Positions 19,170 through 28,352 of a stretch of 64,000 nt of DNA are shown in pieces; positions within the stretch are counted from its first letter, which is position 1, and every line of letters begins with the position of its first letter. The notes under the pieces were generated by a model. It made no database searches. It was not told the DNA's origin and saw only the letters and a program-made list of their open reading frames with translations. A program made the position numbers and the translations under genes. This stretch comes from JADKIH01 sp964595205 (GTDB lineage Bacteria > Bacteroidota > Bacteroidia > AKYH767-A > 2013-40CM-41-45), in contig CAZQOQ010000023.1 of assembly GCA_964595205.1 (NCBI GenBank), forward strand, positions 1 through 64,000, written 5' to 3'.

Positions 19170-22100
19170 ATGGCCAGATTTTCTCATTTACACGTACACA
19201 CACAGTTTTCCCTGCTCGACGGCGCAGCAGACATATCAAACCTATACAGGAAAGCGGTGAATGACAAGATGCCCGCCATTGCAATTACCGATCACGGAAA
19301 TATGTTCGGTGTCTTCAAATTCGTTGCAGAATCTTACAGGCATAATAAAGATGGAGAGGTAATAAAGCCCATCGTCGGCTGTGAATTTTATCTCGTCGAC
19401 AGCCGCCATAAACAACAATTCTCCAGAGAAGATAAAGACAAGCGATACCACCAGCTGTTTCTTGCGAAGAATTCCGAGGGTTATAAAAACCTCGTGAAGC
19501 TCTGTTCGCTGGGATATACTGAAGGCCTCTATGGAAAGTATCCGCGGATCGATAAGGAACTTGTCCTGAAATATCACAAGGGACTCATCGCCACGACCTG
19601 CTGCCTTGGCGCCTCAGTGCCGAAGACCATTCTGCATTCCGGCGAAGCGGAAGGCGAAAAAGAATTCAAGTGGTGGCTCGATTTATTCGGTGAGGATTAT
19701 TACATCGAATTGCAGCGTCACGACATACCTGATCAGAATAAAGTGAACGAAGTACTCCTGAAGTGGGCCATCAGGTACAATGTAAAAGTCATTGCCTCGA
19801 ACGATTCACACTATGTAGATCAACAGGACTACAATGCGCACGATATTTTACTCTGCATAAATACAGGCGAAAAGCAAAGTACGCCTGCCATGAAAGAATT
19901 TGCTGACGACGATGTGTCGATGAAGGGTAAGCGGTTCGCTTTTTATAACGACCAGTTTTATTTCAAGACCACTGATGAGATGAGCCGGCTGTTCAGCGAC
20001 ATCCCACAGGCAATCGACAATACGAATGACATCGTCGGAAAAATTGAACCCCTGAAATTAAAGAAAGACATACTTCTCCCGCATTTCAAAATCCCGGAGG
20101 GATTCACTTCTCAGGATGATTATCTCGTTCATATCACCAGGCTGGGCGCGAAGGAGAGGTATAAAGAAATCACGCCCGAGATTGAAGAGCGGATTAATTT
20201 CGAATTGTTCACGATTAAAACGATGGGATTTGCCGGGTACTTCCTCATCGTTTCCGATTTCATCAGGGCCGGCCGCGAACTCGGAGTTTTCGTAGGCCCG
20301 GGTCGTGGCTCTGCAGCCGGATCTGTGGTAGCTTATTGCATTGGAATCACCAACATCGATCCGATCAAATACAATCTGCTCTTCGAAAGGTTCTTAAATC
20401 CCGACCGCAAGAGCATGCCAGATATTGACACTGACTTCGACGATGCAGGTCGTCAAAAGGTAATCGACTATGTTGTCGAAAAATACGGCAGGAACCAGGT
20501 GGCGCAAATCATCACCTATGGCACCATGGCCGCCAGGATGAGCATCAAAGATGTGGCCCGCGTAATGGATCTCCCGCTCGCCGAATCGAATGCTCTCGCC
20601 AAACTCGTTCCCGAACGGCCCGGTGTTGAATTGAAAAAGCTGATCGACGCATCGTCAGACAACTGGCTGAGCAGCGATGAAGTGGAAGACGTTTCCAAAC
20701 TCCGTGAAATATATAAGGGAAACGATCTTCAGGCCAGGGTATTGAAAGAAGCCGTCATTCTCGAAGGCTCGGTAAGAAACACAGGTATACATGCAGCAGG
20801 AATCATCATCGCACCGATGGATCTCACCGACATCATTCCTGTTGCCACATCGAAAGAAACAAATCTTTTAATCACGCAGTTTGACGGAAAGGTCATCGAA
20901 GATTCCGGCGTAATCAAAATGGATTTTCTCGGATTGAAGACGCTAACCATTATCCAGGATGCATTGCGGCTGATCGAAAAGAATCACGGCGTGAAAATCG
21001 ACATCGATCATGTACCCCTCGACGATAAAAAGACATTTGAACTTTACCAGAGAGGCGAAACAAACGGCACATTCCAGTTTGAGTCGGCCGGCATGCAGAA
21101 ATACCTGAAGGAATTAAGACCGGATAAGTTCGAAGACCTCATCGCAATGAACGCCCTTTACAGGCCGGGACCGCTGGAATACATTCCCGATTTCATCGCG
21201 CGTAAGAATGGACGCCAGGCAGTAAGCTATGATCTTCCTGTGATGGAGGAATATTTGAAAGAAACTTATGGCATCACCGTGTACCAGGAACAGGTGATGC
21301 TGCTCTCGCAGAAGCTTGCAGGATTCACCAAAGGTGATGCTGATACCCTGCGCAAGGCCATGGGTAAAAAGCAGAAAGAAGTCCTCGATAAAATGAAATC
21401 GAAGTTTATCGAAGGTTGCAGAGCGAATAACCATGATGAAAAGGTCTGCGAAAAGATCTGGACAGACTGGGAGGCCTTTGCCTCTTATGCATTCAACAAG
21501 TCGCACTCCACCTGCTATGCATTCGTTGCTTTCCAGACTGCCTATTTAAAGGCTCATTATCCTGCGGAGTTCATGGCTTCCGTGCTTACGCATAACCTCA
21601 GCAACATCGACAAGGTCACTTTTTTCATGGAGGAATGCAGGCGCATCGGAGTGCCGGTGCTGGGTCCTGATATCAACGAGAGTATCTATAATTTTGGCGT
21701 GAACAGTCAGGGCCAGATCCGGTTCGGACTAGGAGCCATCAAAGGTGTTGGAGAAAATGCCGTTAATATCATCGTCGAAGAAAGAAATGCAAACGGCCCT
21801 TACAAAACCATTTTCGATCTCGTTCGGCGGATAAATCTGCGTTCGGCGAATAAGAAGACTTTCGAAAATCTCGCCTATGCCGGCGCATTCGATTCGTTCA
21901 GTGGAATGCACCGCGCACAGTTTTTTGCACCGGAAAGAGATGGCTCTGTCTTTTTGGAAAAAATAATTCGATACGGTAACAGTTACCAGGAATCAAAAAA
22001 TTCATCGCAGCATTCGTTGTTTGGCGAGAGTACCGGAACAGAGATGCCCGAGCCGCCGATTCCTGTTGTGCCGCCATTCGATAACCTGGTGCGGTTGAAA

Positions 22101-22733
22101 TTCGAAAAGGACGTAATCGGATTTTATGTTTCCGGTCACCCTCTCGACTTGTACCGCCTCGAGATGACTGAATTTATCAGGCACAGGATACGGGATCTCA
22201 AAGCTGTCGATAAAATCAAAGGAAAGGAAATTGCACTCGGCGCCATGGTTACGCAGGTGAATCACCGCATCAGTAAAAATGGAAAGCCATTTGGCAATTT
22301 CACGATCGAGGATTATGATGAAGCGTATGAAATGGTTCTGTTCGGAGAAGACTATCTGAAATTTAAAATCTGGCTGAACGTAGGCGAGTTTTTATATATA
22401 CGCGGAAAACTCCAGGACCGCTATAACCAGCCGGGCAATCTCGAATTCAAGATTATAAACATTCAGTTATTGAGCGACATGCGTGAAAAATTATTGCGCA
22501 ATCTTACACTGAAAATTGCCATCGATAAGATTGACCACAACTGGATCGATAACCTGAATAGTGTGATTAACCAGGATGTAAATTCAGCCAATGGCAAATG
22601 CACGTTGAAGTTAAAGATCTTTGATCCGGTCGACGAGAAGGTTTGTGTAGATCTTCCCAGCAGGAAGTACAGGTTAAATCCGCACAATGAACTCATCGAT
22701 TCCCTGCAGAAACTTGCTGAAATCGAGTATTGA
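19170..22733 (+). CDS. dnaE: DNA polymerase III alpha subunit
   Basis: A 1187-residue replicative polymerase. The N-terminal PHP domain begins FSHLHVHTQFSLLDGA. The polymerase palm contains the loop GPGRGSAAGSVVAYC and the catalytic carboxylates in PDIDTDFDD (about residues 417-425). The fingers, the helix-hairpin-helix region (IKGVGENAV) and a C-terminal OB-fold follow. It makes DNA at the fork together with the beta clamp. I start it at ATG 19170, because upstream codons from TTG 19119 add residues not typical of the family and the conserved motif starts four residues after this ATG. Confidence 0.96.
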   Translation: MARFSHLHVHTQFSLLDGAADISNLYRKAVNDKMPAIAITDHGNMFGVFKFVAESYRHNKDGEVIKPIVGCEFYLVDSRHKQQFSREDKDKRYHQLFLAKNSEGYKNLVKLCSLGYTEGLYGKYPRIDKELVLKYHKGLIATTCCLGASVPKTILHSGEAEGEKEFKWWLDLFGEDYYIELQRHDIPDQNKVNEVLLKWAIRYNVKVIASNDSHYVDQQDYNAHDILLCINTGEKQSTPAMKEFADDDVSMKGKRFAFYNDQFYFKTTDEMSRLFSDIPQAIDNTNDIVGKIEPLKLKKDILLPHFKIPEGFTSQDDYLVHITRLGAKERYKEITPEIEERINFELFTIKTMGFAGYFLIVSDFIRAGRELGVFVGPGRGSAAGSVVAYCIGITNIDPIKYNLLFERFLNPDRKSMPDIDTDFDDAGRQKVIDYVVEKYGRNQVAQIITYGTMAARMSIKDVARVMDLPLAESNALAKLVPERPGVELKKLIDASSDNWLSSDEVEDVSKLREIYKGNDLQARVLKEAVILEGSVRNTGIHAAGIIIAPMDLTDIIPVATSKETNLLITQFDGKVIEDSGVIKMDFLGLKTLTIIQDALRLIEKNHGVKIDIDHVPLDDKKTFELYQRGETNGTFQFESAGMQKYLKELRPDKFEDLIAMNALYRPGPLEYIPDFIARKNGRQAVSYDLPVMEEYLKETYGITVYQEQVMLLSQKLAGFTKGDADTLRKAMGKKQKEVLDKMKSKFIEGCRANNHDEKVCEKIWTDWEAFASYAFNKSHSTCYAFVAFQTAYLKAHYPAEFMASVLTHNLSNIDKVTFFMEECRRIGVPVLGPDINESIYNFGVNSQGQIRFGLGAIKGVGENAVNIIVEERNANGPYKTIFDLVRRINLRSANKKTFENLAYAGAFDSFSGMHRAQFFAPERDGSVFLEKIIRYGNSYQESKNSSQHSLFGESTGTEMPEPPIPVVPPFDNLVRLKFEKDVIGFYVSGHPLDLYRLEMTEFIRHRIRDLKAVDKIKGKEIALGAMVTQVNHRISKNGKPFGNFTIEDYDEAYEMVLFGEDYLKFKIWLNVGEFLYIRGKLQDRYNQPGNLEFKIINIQLLSDMREKLLRNLTLKIAIDKIDHNWIDNLNSVINQDVNSANGKCTLKLKIFDPVDEKVCVDLPSRKYRLNPHNELIDSLQKLAEIEY

Positions 22734-22747
22734 GACCTTTCAATTCG

Positions 22748-22788
22748 TGACAGGTTTACAGTCATTTCCGTACCTGTCAGAATTTTTA
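22748..22788 (+). terminator. Probable terminator after dnaE
   Basis: TGACAGGT (22748-22755) pairs with ACCTGTCA (22772-22779) around a 16-nt loop, followed by a short T run. The loop is long, so the hairpin is weaker than the others in this window, but its position 15 bases after the dnaE stop fits. Confidence 0.5.
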
Positions 22789-22985
22789 ACATTAACCGGA
22801 TAACAGTGTAGTTCTAAATCTGTAAACCGGCATATATTTTTAACAGCCGTTTCCGGAATTTTTCCTCAGATTCAGCGGCAGACTCCGGCTGATTAACATT
22901 TCTCAGGGAGATTTATAAGCCTGAACCACCTTAAATTATCTTTGAAAAAGGTGGGTAACCAGCTATCCACCACGATCAGTGACTT

Positions 22986-23019
22986 TTTGACGGAAATTAA
23001 CCAGCGGGCTTTATATTTG
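22986..23019 (+). promoter_or_regulatory. Promoter of trxA
   Basis: TTTG at 22986-22989 and a perfect TATATTTG at 23012-23019 with a 22-nt spacer, one base longer than usual. The leader to the ATG at 23065 is about 40 nt. The rest of the 22789-22985 spacer shows no gene. Confidence 0.55.
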
Positions 23020-23064
23020 TTAGTATCTTCGCACTTCAGAAAAATCTTAAAACGAAGTAATAAT

Positions 23065-23385
23065 ATGGCAATCGAAATCACAGATTCAAATTTTGATCAG
23101 GTAGTTCTTAAATCAGATAAACCCGTTCTCGTTGATTTTTGGGCAGAGTGGTGTGGCCCTTGCAGGATGGTAGGACCAATCGTCGAGGAACTGGCAAAGG
23201 ACTTTGACGGAAAGGTAGTAGTTGGTAAAGTGGACGTTGATAGTAATCCAAACATTTCAATGAATTACGGAATCAGAAACATTCCAACGCTTTTAATATT
23301 CAAAAACGGACAAATAGTAGATAAGCAGGTAGGCGCCGTTCCTAAATCGATTCTCTCTACGAAGCTTAATGCACAACTATCATAA
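23065..23385 (+). CDS. trxA: Thioredoxin
   Basis: A 106-residue classical thioredoxin with the active site WCGPC (Cys30, Cys33), the buried Asp in PVLVDFWAEW and the cis-proline in RNIPTLLIF. It has no signal peptide, so it is cytoplasmic and reduces disulfides using electrons from thioredoxin reductase. The ATG at 23065 is chosen because it gives the normal length and lies after the promoter; the upstream in-frame ATG at 22942 would add 41 residues that run through the -7 element. Confidence 0.96.
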   Translation: MAIEITDSNFDQVVLKSDKPVLVDFWAEWCGPCRMVGPIVEELAKDFDGKVVVGKVDVDSNPNISMNYGIRNIPTLLIFKNGQIVDKQVGAVPKSILSTKLNAQLS

Positions 23386-23388
23386 TTA

Positions 23389-23459
23389 TTGAAGAGTGAA
23401 GATTGAAAATTGAAGAATAACAAGTTCAATTTTCAATCTTCAATTTTCATTTTTCAATA
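23389..23459. repeat. Inverted heptad-repeat element 1
   Basis: Four degenerate heptads of the TTGAAGA type (23389-23416) are followed by an 8-base spacer and five heptads of the complementary TTCAATC type (23425-23459). Inside it GAAGATTGAAAATTGA pairs perfectly with TCAATTTTCAATCTTC over 16 bp. It starts 3 bases after the trxA stop and ends at the base before an ATG just upstream of the next gene. It can act as a terminator, but the period-7 build is unusual. Confidence 0.85.
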
Positions 23460-23464
23460 AATGT

Positions 23465-24388
23465 ATGCCCATAGAGCAGTACGAAATCCAACAGCTTGGT
23501 CACCTGGAATTGCTTGCACGGCAGGTCGTGGAGGGTTTTATTACCGGGCTGCATAAAAGCCCCTTTCACGGATTTTCGGTTGAGTTTGCGGAGCACAGGC
23601 TGTATAACACAGGCGAATCCACGCGACATATCGATTGGAAACTTTTCGGACGAAGCGACAAGCTCTTTGTGAAACGATACGAAGAAGAGACGAACCTTAG
23701 GTGTCAGCTTATCATCGATAATTCTTCTTCCATGCATTTTCCCGAAGAAGGCAAATCGGGTCCTCGGAATAAAATAAACTTTTCCGTGCATGCGGCGGCT
23801 GCCATTGCCTACATGCTGCGGCTGCAGCGTGATGCCGTCGGACTGAGTATTTTTTCCGACAGGATCGAGCTGAATATTCCTGCCCGGTCAAATTTCCAGC
23901 ACCACAAGCGTCTTTTCTCTGAAATGGAAAAGTGTATTGCAAACCCGGGCATACAGACAGGAACGAAGACCATGGGTGCGAGCGCTCTTCATGAAATTGC
24001 AGAGACGATACACAAGCGATCGCTCGTGGTTATTTTCAGCGACATGATGGACAGCTCCGAGGACCAGGAGGATTTATTCAGCGCACTGCAACACCTCAGA
24101 CACAATAAACATGAGGTCATTCTCTTTCATGTTACCGATAAAAAAACAGAGGAGGAATTTCGTTTTGATAATCGTCCTTACGATTTTATCGACGTGGAGA
24201 CCGGCGAACATGTAAAGGTGCATTCCAATGAGATCAAGGATGTTTACGTAAAGGCCATGCAGGAATTCAAGCATGAACTGAAACTGCGTTGCGCCCAGTT
24301 CAGGATCGATTTCGTGGAGGCTGACATCAACGAGGGATACAGGAATGTGTTACTTCCTTATCTGCTCAAGCGCGAGAGGATTGGTTAG
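23465..24388 (+). CDS. DUF58 / von Willebrand A-like protein
   Basis: A 307-residue soluble protein with the DUF58 signature at about residues 35-60 (GESTRHIDWKLFGRSDKLFVKRY), followed by a vWA-like fold with a MIDAS-like motif (LIIDNSSSMHF) and VIFSDMMDSS. Members are usually encoded beside MoxR AAA ATPases and help assemble or activate complexes; no moxR gene is visible here. The ATG at 23465 is used because it begins the family-typical N-terminus. The stop codon TAG at 24386-24388 is itself the first unit of a heptad repeat. Confidence 0.85.
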   Translation: MPIEQYEIQQLGHLELLARQVVEGFITGLHKSPFHGFSVEFAEHRLYNTGESTRHIDWKLFGRSDKLFVKRYEEETNLRCQLIIDNSSSMHFPEEGKSGPRNKINFSVHAAAAIAYMLRLQRDAVGLSIFSDRIELNIPARSNFQHHKRLFSEMEKCIANPGIQTGTKTMGASALHEIAETIHKRSLVVIFSDMMDSSEDQEDLFSALQHLRHNKHEVILFHVTDKKTEEEFRFDNRPYDFIDVETGEHVKVHSNEIKDVYVKAMQEFKHELKLRCAQFRIDFVEADINEGYRNVLLPYLLKRERIG

Positions 24389-24637
24389 TATTTAGTCTCT
24401 AGTATTTAGTCTCTAGTCTTTAGTCTTTAGTCTTTAGTCTTTAGTCTTTAGTCTTTAGTCTTTAGTCTTTAGTCTTTAGTCTTGAGTCTTGAGTCTTGAG
24501 TCTTGAGTCTTGAGTGGTTAGGCTTTGGAAGAAAATTAAAACTGTCTATATGTTTTAACTTAGGTTAGGATAATGGTTCTCTAAACTAGAGACTAAAGAC
24601 TCAAGACTAGAGACTAAAGACTAGAGACTCAAGACTA
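24386..24637. repeat. Inverted heptad-repeat element 2 between convergent genes
   Basis: The left arm (24386-24511) is 18 consecutive heptads: four mixed TAGTATT/TAGTCTC units, ten exact TAGTCTT units and four GAGTCTT units. After about 70 bases of unique sequence, the right arm (24583-24637) holds about eight complementary heptads (AAGACTA, GAGACTA, AAGACTC). The left arm begins at the stop codon of the DUF58 gene and the right arm ends at the base before the stop codon of the minus-strand lipoprotein gene. The two arms can fold into a long imperfect hairpin and could end transcription from both sides. Confidence 0.92.
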
Positions 24638-25669
24638 TCAGTCGAGAAAGAGAAAATCTCCCGGAAGAATTCCCGCATAAAAACTTTTTATCTCTGTTCC
24701 GTTTACTGAATATAAATAAACTTTTCCACGTTGAATAAAATCAATGGCATCTGAGACATAGATGATGTCGTGCGGATCCAGTCGCAAACCGTAAAATTGA
24801 TTTCCGTTTGAGGTTATTATCGGAGAAGCCGGTAAATTCATGTCAGAAATATTCATTCGGTAAACGTGCGTATTTATAAAGTACAAACTTGTTCCCATCC
24901 GGTTCATGCAAAGCCTTGAAGGATTTTCGATTCCGTTAAAGGACAGATTCAGCTCGATGTTGTGAGTAGATGGATCGATTCGATAAAGCGCGCCTGAATA
25001 TGTATCCAGGTAGTCATCACCGCAAAGTACCCAGATCTTACCATCGATATCCTGGCAGATCGAATTGGCTCCCTTGCTAATGAGGATGCTGTCACTCAAC
25101 TGGTCTGTGTTAGCATCAATTATATAAAGGTAGTCGGAGGAATAATTGGTTACGTAAACGAGGTTGTTTTTTTGTATCATCTGTTCCGTCCAGCCGTTGA
25201 GTAAGATGCTTCCTGTTATCGAATACGAATTCAAATCGACAACTGAAATTTTATTTGAGTACAGGTCGGTGACATATGCTTTCGAATTGCTGACCGGGAA
25301 AATGTATCTCGGTGAGGTAAATCCTGAAATCGTATGAAGCCGTACCATCTTATAAGGTTCGCAGACTTCTATTTTACCTGAATTATTTACGACGATGAAC
25401 ACTTCACCGTTAATCATTCTCATGCTCTGGCAGATGTCGCCAAGCGCCTGGTGATTTGCCTGGTAATAGGCATCCGGAGCCACCCGGTTGTCAGACGGGT
25501 TGTAATATGTTACGCTTGCATTTCCCTGTCGATACACGCCTTCGTTGGAAATGTACACCCCGCCTGAGTCGGCGGCAAATGGCGTAACCGGGTCGCTGTC
25601 GTCTTCCTCTTTGCATGAGAACAACAGGACAATGAGCGGGGCGAGTAGCAGTATTTTTTTCATGTTCAA
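24638..25669 (-). CDS. DUF5074/YncE-like beta-propeller lipoprotein of the cobalamin locus
   Basis: A 343-residue protein with a lipoprotein signal (LLFSC; lipid-bearing Cys at residue 19). A series of beta-propeller-like repeats follows (KISVVDLNSYSITGSI, YLYIIDANTDQLSDSI, ALYRIDPSTHNIEL). This matches the DUF5074/YncE-like surface propellers often encoded next to Bacteroidota vitamin B12 receptors. It starts 3 bases after the BtuB-like receptor gene and shares its riboswitch, so I infer that it helps capture cobalamins at the cell surface. The direct substrate has not been shown from sequence. Confidence 0.75.
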   Translation of the reverse strand: MNMKKILLLAPLIVLLFSCKEEDDSDPVTPFAADSGGVYISNEGVYRQGNASVTYYNPSDNRVAPDAYYQANHQALGDICQSMRMINGEVFIVVNNSGKIEVCEPYKMVRLHTISGFTSPRYIFPVSNSKAYVTDLYSNKISVVDLNSYSITGSILLNGWTEQMIQKNNLVYVTNYSSDYLYIIDANTDQLSDSILISKGANSICQDIDGKIWVLCGDDYLDTYSGALYRIDPSTHNIELNLSFNGIENPSRLCMNRMGTSLYFINTHVYRMNISDMNLPASPIITSNGNQFYGLRLDPHDIIYVSDAIDFIQRGKVYLYSVNGTEIKSFYAGILPGDFLFLD

Positions 25670-25672
25670 TGG

Positions 25673-27595
25673 TTAAGATTTGTTTTTCCTGAAGAGAAAT
25701 GATATGCCTGTTTCATAATTACGGAGAGGCATTGGAAGATTTTCGACTGACTGATAGCTTGTGTTGAAAATATTATTTACACGTAAGAAAATTCTAAGAG
25801 AAGAATTTTTCAGTGCAAATGTTTTATCGATTTCCATATGATCGATGCTGTATGACGGAAGACTGGAAAGATTGTCAGTGGATGTATAACGGATGCCCGT
25901 ATAAGAATGGTTGTAGTGGAGGCTGATTGATTTATAATGAGTAAACAATTTTAAATTATATCTGTGAACCGGCACGTAGATTAGCTGGCAATGAAGTGAA
26001 GCATCATTTGCAAGGAGAGTTTTCTCGTTCGTGCTTTTCGTATAGAAATATTCACCGGAGATTCCGAACGAAAATTTGGCGGTGGAATATTTGTAATCGG
26101 CAATACATTCGAGTCCGCGGCTCCTGACCAGCGATAAATTCTGAGGCGTCCAGAGTGCCGATGAAGAAGGATACCAGATGATCCAGTCGTCGATCGATTT
26201 GTAATAGCCTGTAAAATTCAGGAGGAGGGATGAGCCGTAATTTTCTTTCGCCCGCTTCATGATCTTCATTACATCGAGCGCGAATCCGGCTTCCGTGCTG
26301 AAACCATTTTCAGGACGCAGGTTTACATTACCACCCGGCTTCCAATAAAGGTCGTTGAGGGTAGGATTCCGGTAAACCGTTGAATAAGCCGCACGGAGGA
26401 TGAGGAAAGGAAGAGCCTCGTAATCTGATCCGGCAGAATAAATGAGAGAAGGATCTTCCAGCGATGAAAATTCACGACGGGCGCTCAGAGATAATTCAAA
26501 TCTGTCATTTGAAGTGTTGAATTTGTAGAGGGCAAAGATTGCCTGCCTGGAAAGAGTGATGGCTCCGAGGTTGGAGGAGGAGTCGGCTTCAGAATAATTC
26601 AGATTAATGCCCAGGTGCAGGTGATGGTTTTCAGTTATGTCTCGGTGAAAAGTAATCTCGCTGATGGAAGAACGAGCCCTGTTCAGGGAAGGTTGAGTGA
26701 GCAGATCGTCATCGTAATCGACCTGTTCGATGAAACAGGCCGTGCGTATGTCAATTTCATTGGTTCCGAAAATGGTTTTCCATTCGGCTGATAGACGCGT
26801 GTTGATGTCTTTCTGCGTCGAATTTGAATTGACCTGCATCAATGCAGGGGGAATGTCGCGGCTGGAAAAGGAATACCAGGCTTTGAGGGAAAAGATGGAA
26901 TTTTTTCCTGTGCGGAAGTAATTATCGTTCATGATGCCGTACTGAGTGAAGCCGGCATGGGCCTGTTTTTTTTTCGTATTTGTATTTTCGTCGATGTAGT
27001 CGTAGTCGTTTTCGCTTTTGCGTGTGGCGAATTTGACGGTGCCGGAATAGAGTGAATTACCATAGGAGACGCCGGCCCGGGCCGAAAGGCTGTTATAGCT
27101 GGCGACTGAAGTACCGGCATCGACCGTGAGGCCGGAGTTGAAAAATGGTTTGTTATTGAGTTGAATGTTGCCGCTCACGGCGCCGCTGCCCCAGAGTGCA
27201 GATGTTCCCCCGAACTGGATGTTGATGTCGTTGAAGAAGAAGTTATTTTCGAGAGAGAGATCGGTGAGGCCGTGCAGCGGGCTGGCAAGGGAGAAGCCGT
27301 TCCACAGGATGGCGGTCTGATAGCTGCTGCCTCCTCTGAGGCTTTGAGTGGAGAGTCCGCCGGGGCCGTAATTTTTCAGAAAGATAGCGGTGTTTTCGGT
27401 GAGCAAATCCGAAAGAGAATGTTGAGCATGGATGGTTTTCAGGGAGGAGTCGATGGAGATTTGTCTCAGTCCGGAATTGCATGAGAGCCGGGTGGAAGTG
27501 ATGTTCAGTATGGGCAGGTGTATCGTAGTGTCTTTCTGAGCATGGGAGAAAGGTAGGTTGAAGAAAAACAATAAAGCAGCGAGTGTCGGTTTCAC
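25673..27595 (-). CDS. btuB: BtuB-like TonB-dependent cobalamin receptor
   Basis: A 640-residue protein with a signal peptide (residues 1-19, ending SHAQ). The plug (about 45-145) shows LKNYGPGGLSTQSLRGGSSYQTAILWNGF and ends near GSGAVSGNIQL. The C-terminal barrel contains DLYWKPGGNVNLRPENG and a final strand ending SFLFRK. Length and plug motifs fit the small BtuB-type receptors. A cobalamin riboswitch lies directly upstream, which strongly suggests transport of B12 or related corrinoids. The final residues FRKNKS extend slightly beyond the usual terminal aromatic residue. Confidence 0.88.
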   Translation of the reverse strand: MKPTLAALLFFFNLPFSHAQKDTTIHLPILNITSTRLSCNSGLRQISIDSSLKTIHAQHSLSDLLTENTAIFLKNYGPGGLSTQSLRGGSSYQTAILWNGFSLASPLHGLTDLSLENNFFFNDINIQFGGTSALWGSGAVSGNIQLNNKPFFNSGLTVDAGTSVASYNSLSARAGVSYGNSLYSGTVKFATRKSENDYDYIDENTNTKKKQAHAGFTQYGIMNDNYFRTGKNSIFSLKAWYSFSSRDIPPALMQVNSNSTQKDINTRLSAEWKTIFGTNEIDIRTACFIEQVDYDDDLLTQPSLNRARSSISEITFHRDITENHHLHLGINLNYSEADSSSNLGAITLSRQAIFALYKFNTSNDRFELSLSARREFSSLEDPSLIYSAGSDYEALPFLILRAAYSTVYRNPTLNDLYWKPGGNVNLRPENGFSTEAGFALDVMKIMKRAKENYGSSLLLNFTGYYKSIDDWIIWYPSSSALWTPQNLSLVRSRGLECIADYKYSTAKFSFGISGEYFYTKSTNEKTLLANDASLHCQLIYVPVHRYNLKLFTHYKSISLHYNHSYTGIRYTSTDNLSSLPSYSIDHMEIDKTFALKNSSLRIFLRVNNIFNTSYQSVENLPMPLRNYETGISFLFRKNKS

Positions 27596-27689
27596 GTTTA
27601 TAAATCGGTAAATGCCCGGAAGAGGAAGGATGAAAACGTACCGGTCGGTATGTTTACAAGGCTTCAGTTCGCGAAAGCATTGTTATTCC

Positions 27690-27850
27690 GTTGTGCCTGG
27701 TCTCCTGGCTTACCTTAACTTTTGGAGCCTTCCCATCCGCTGGTTAGCGGACAGTGGCGAAAATTCCTCAGCATAATAAGGTTTACAGTTGCGCGTCAGC
27801 CCGTGATTTTCACACGGTTCCCTGTAGGCATAACGGGGTAAAAGTATGGA
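27690..27850 (-). ncRNA. Cobalamin riboswitch
   Basis: Read on the minus strand, the order of conserved elements is GGGAACCGTGTGAAAATC, GACGCGCAACTGTA, the B12 box GCCACTGT (27751-27758), GGGAAGGCTCC and GCCAGGAGACCAGGC. These are the hallmark blocks of the AdoCbl riboswitch. It lies about 95 bases upstream of the BtuB-like gene, and binding of coenzyme B12 should switch that operon off. The region between 27596 and 27689 would hold the expression platform; a short CATACCGACCGGTACG hairpin is visible there. Confidence 0.93.
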
Positions 27851-27919
27851 ATAATTATTTAATGTCTTTGAGAATAAAACGAATCAGCTGTAATTCATTA
27901 AGAGGATACAGTATGGAGT

Positions 27920-27927
27920 ATATTTGT
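27920..27927 (+). promoter_or_regulatory. -7 element upstream of the DUF6799 gene
   Basis: TATATTTG is a perfect match to TAnnTTTG. The -33 region has no good TTTG. The leader would be about 35 nt. The promoter is divergent from the cobalamin riboswitch. Confidence 0.45.
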
Positions 27928-27969
27928 GTAGCGAAATTTACCGGTAACTAACCAAAAAAAATTAAGAAG

Positions 27970-28332
27970 ATGAAAAAGCTAATGACATTAATAGTGGTTG
28001 TATTCTATACAACAGCGGGCTTTGCGCAGGACAACAAGATGGATACAAAGTCTGAGACAAAGACAGGAATGAAAATGGGTCATGAGTGTTACATGATGAA
28101 GGAAGGTGCGTTAATGCATTGTACGGGAGATAATGCTACGGCTCAGAAGACGAATGTGACATTATCGAATGGGACGGTGATAATGCCCGATGGAACGGTG
28201 AAGACGAAGGATGGAATTACGAAGAAGCTGGAGAACGGGCAGTGTGTATCGCTGATGGGAGGGATAGGCGATTGCGAGGCCATGCATCCGAAGAAGAGCA
28301 GTGAGCCGGTGAACAACGAGCCGAAGAAGTGA
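27970..28332 (+). CDS. Small exported DUF6799 protein
   Basis: A 120-residue protein with a signal peptide (residues 1-20, ending AGFAQ), a Lys/Met-rich linker and a compact domain (KEGALMHC, NVTLSNGTVIMPDGTVKTKDG). This matches the DUF6799 family: short repeats of a beta-hairpin type with no known function. It contains several Met, His and Cys residues (MGHECYMMKEGALMHC), which might bind metal, but that is only an inference. A strong terminator follows. Confidence 0.75.
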   Translation: MKKLMTLIVVVFYTTAGFAQDNKMDTKSETKTGMKMGHECYMMKEGALMHCTGDNATAQKTNVTLSNGTVIMPDGTVKTKDGITKKLENGQCVSLMGGIGDCEAMHPKKSSEPVNNEPKK

Positions 28333-28352
28333 TTTTAGAAATTGTTAGTTCG

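Noticed and set aside
18881..19264. Plus-strand open frame of 127 codons before dnaE
   Set aside because: Its composition is unlike protein and it overlaps the start of dnaE in another frame.
24414..24483. Tandem array that could be read as a CRISPR or coding repeat
   Set aside because: The units are seven bases with no spacers, and no cas genes are nearby. It is a heptanucleotide tandem repeat.
27161..27484. Plus-strand open frame of 107 codons
   Set aside because: It is antisense to the plug domain of the BtuB-like receptor, which has clear family motifs.
27754..27951. Plus-strand open frame of 65 codons upstream of the DUF6799 gene
   Set aside because: It runs antisense through the conserved cobalamin riboswitch, so the RNA element explains the sequence.
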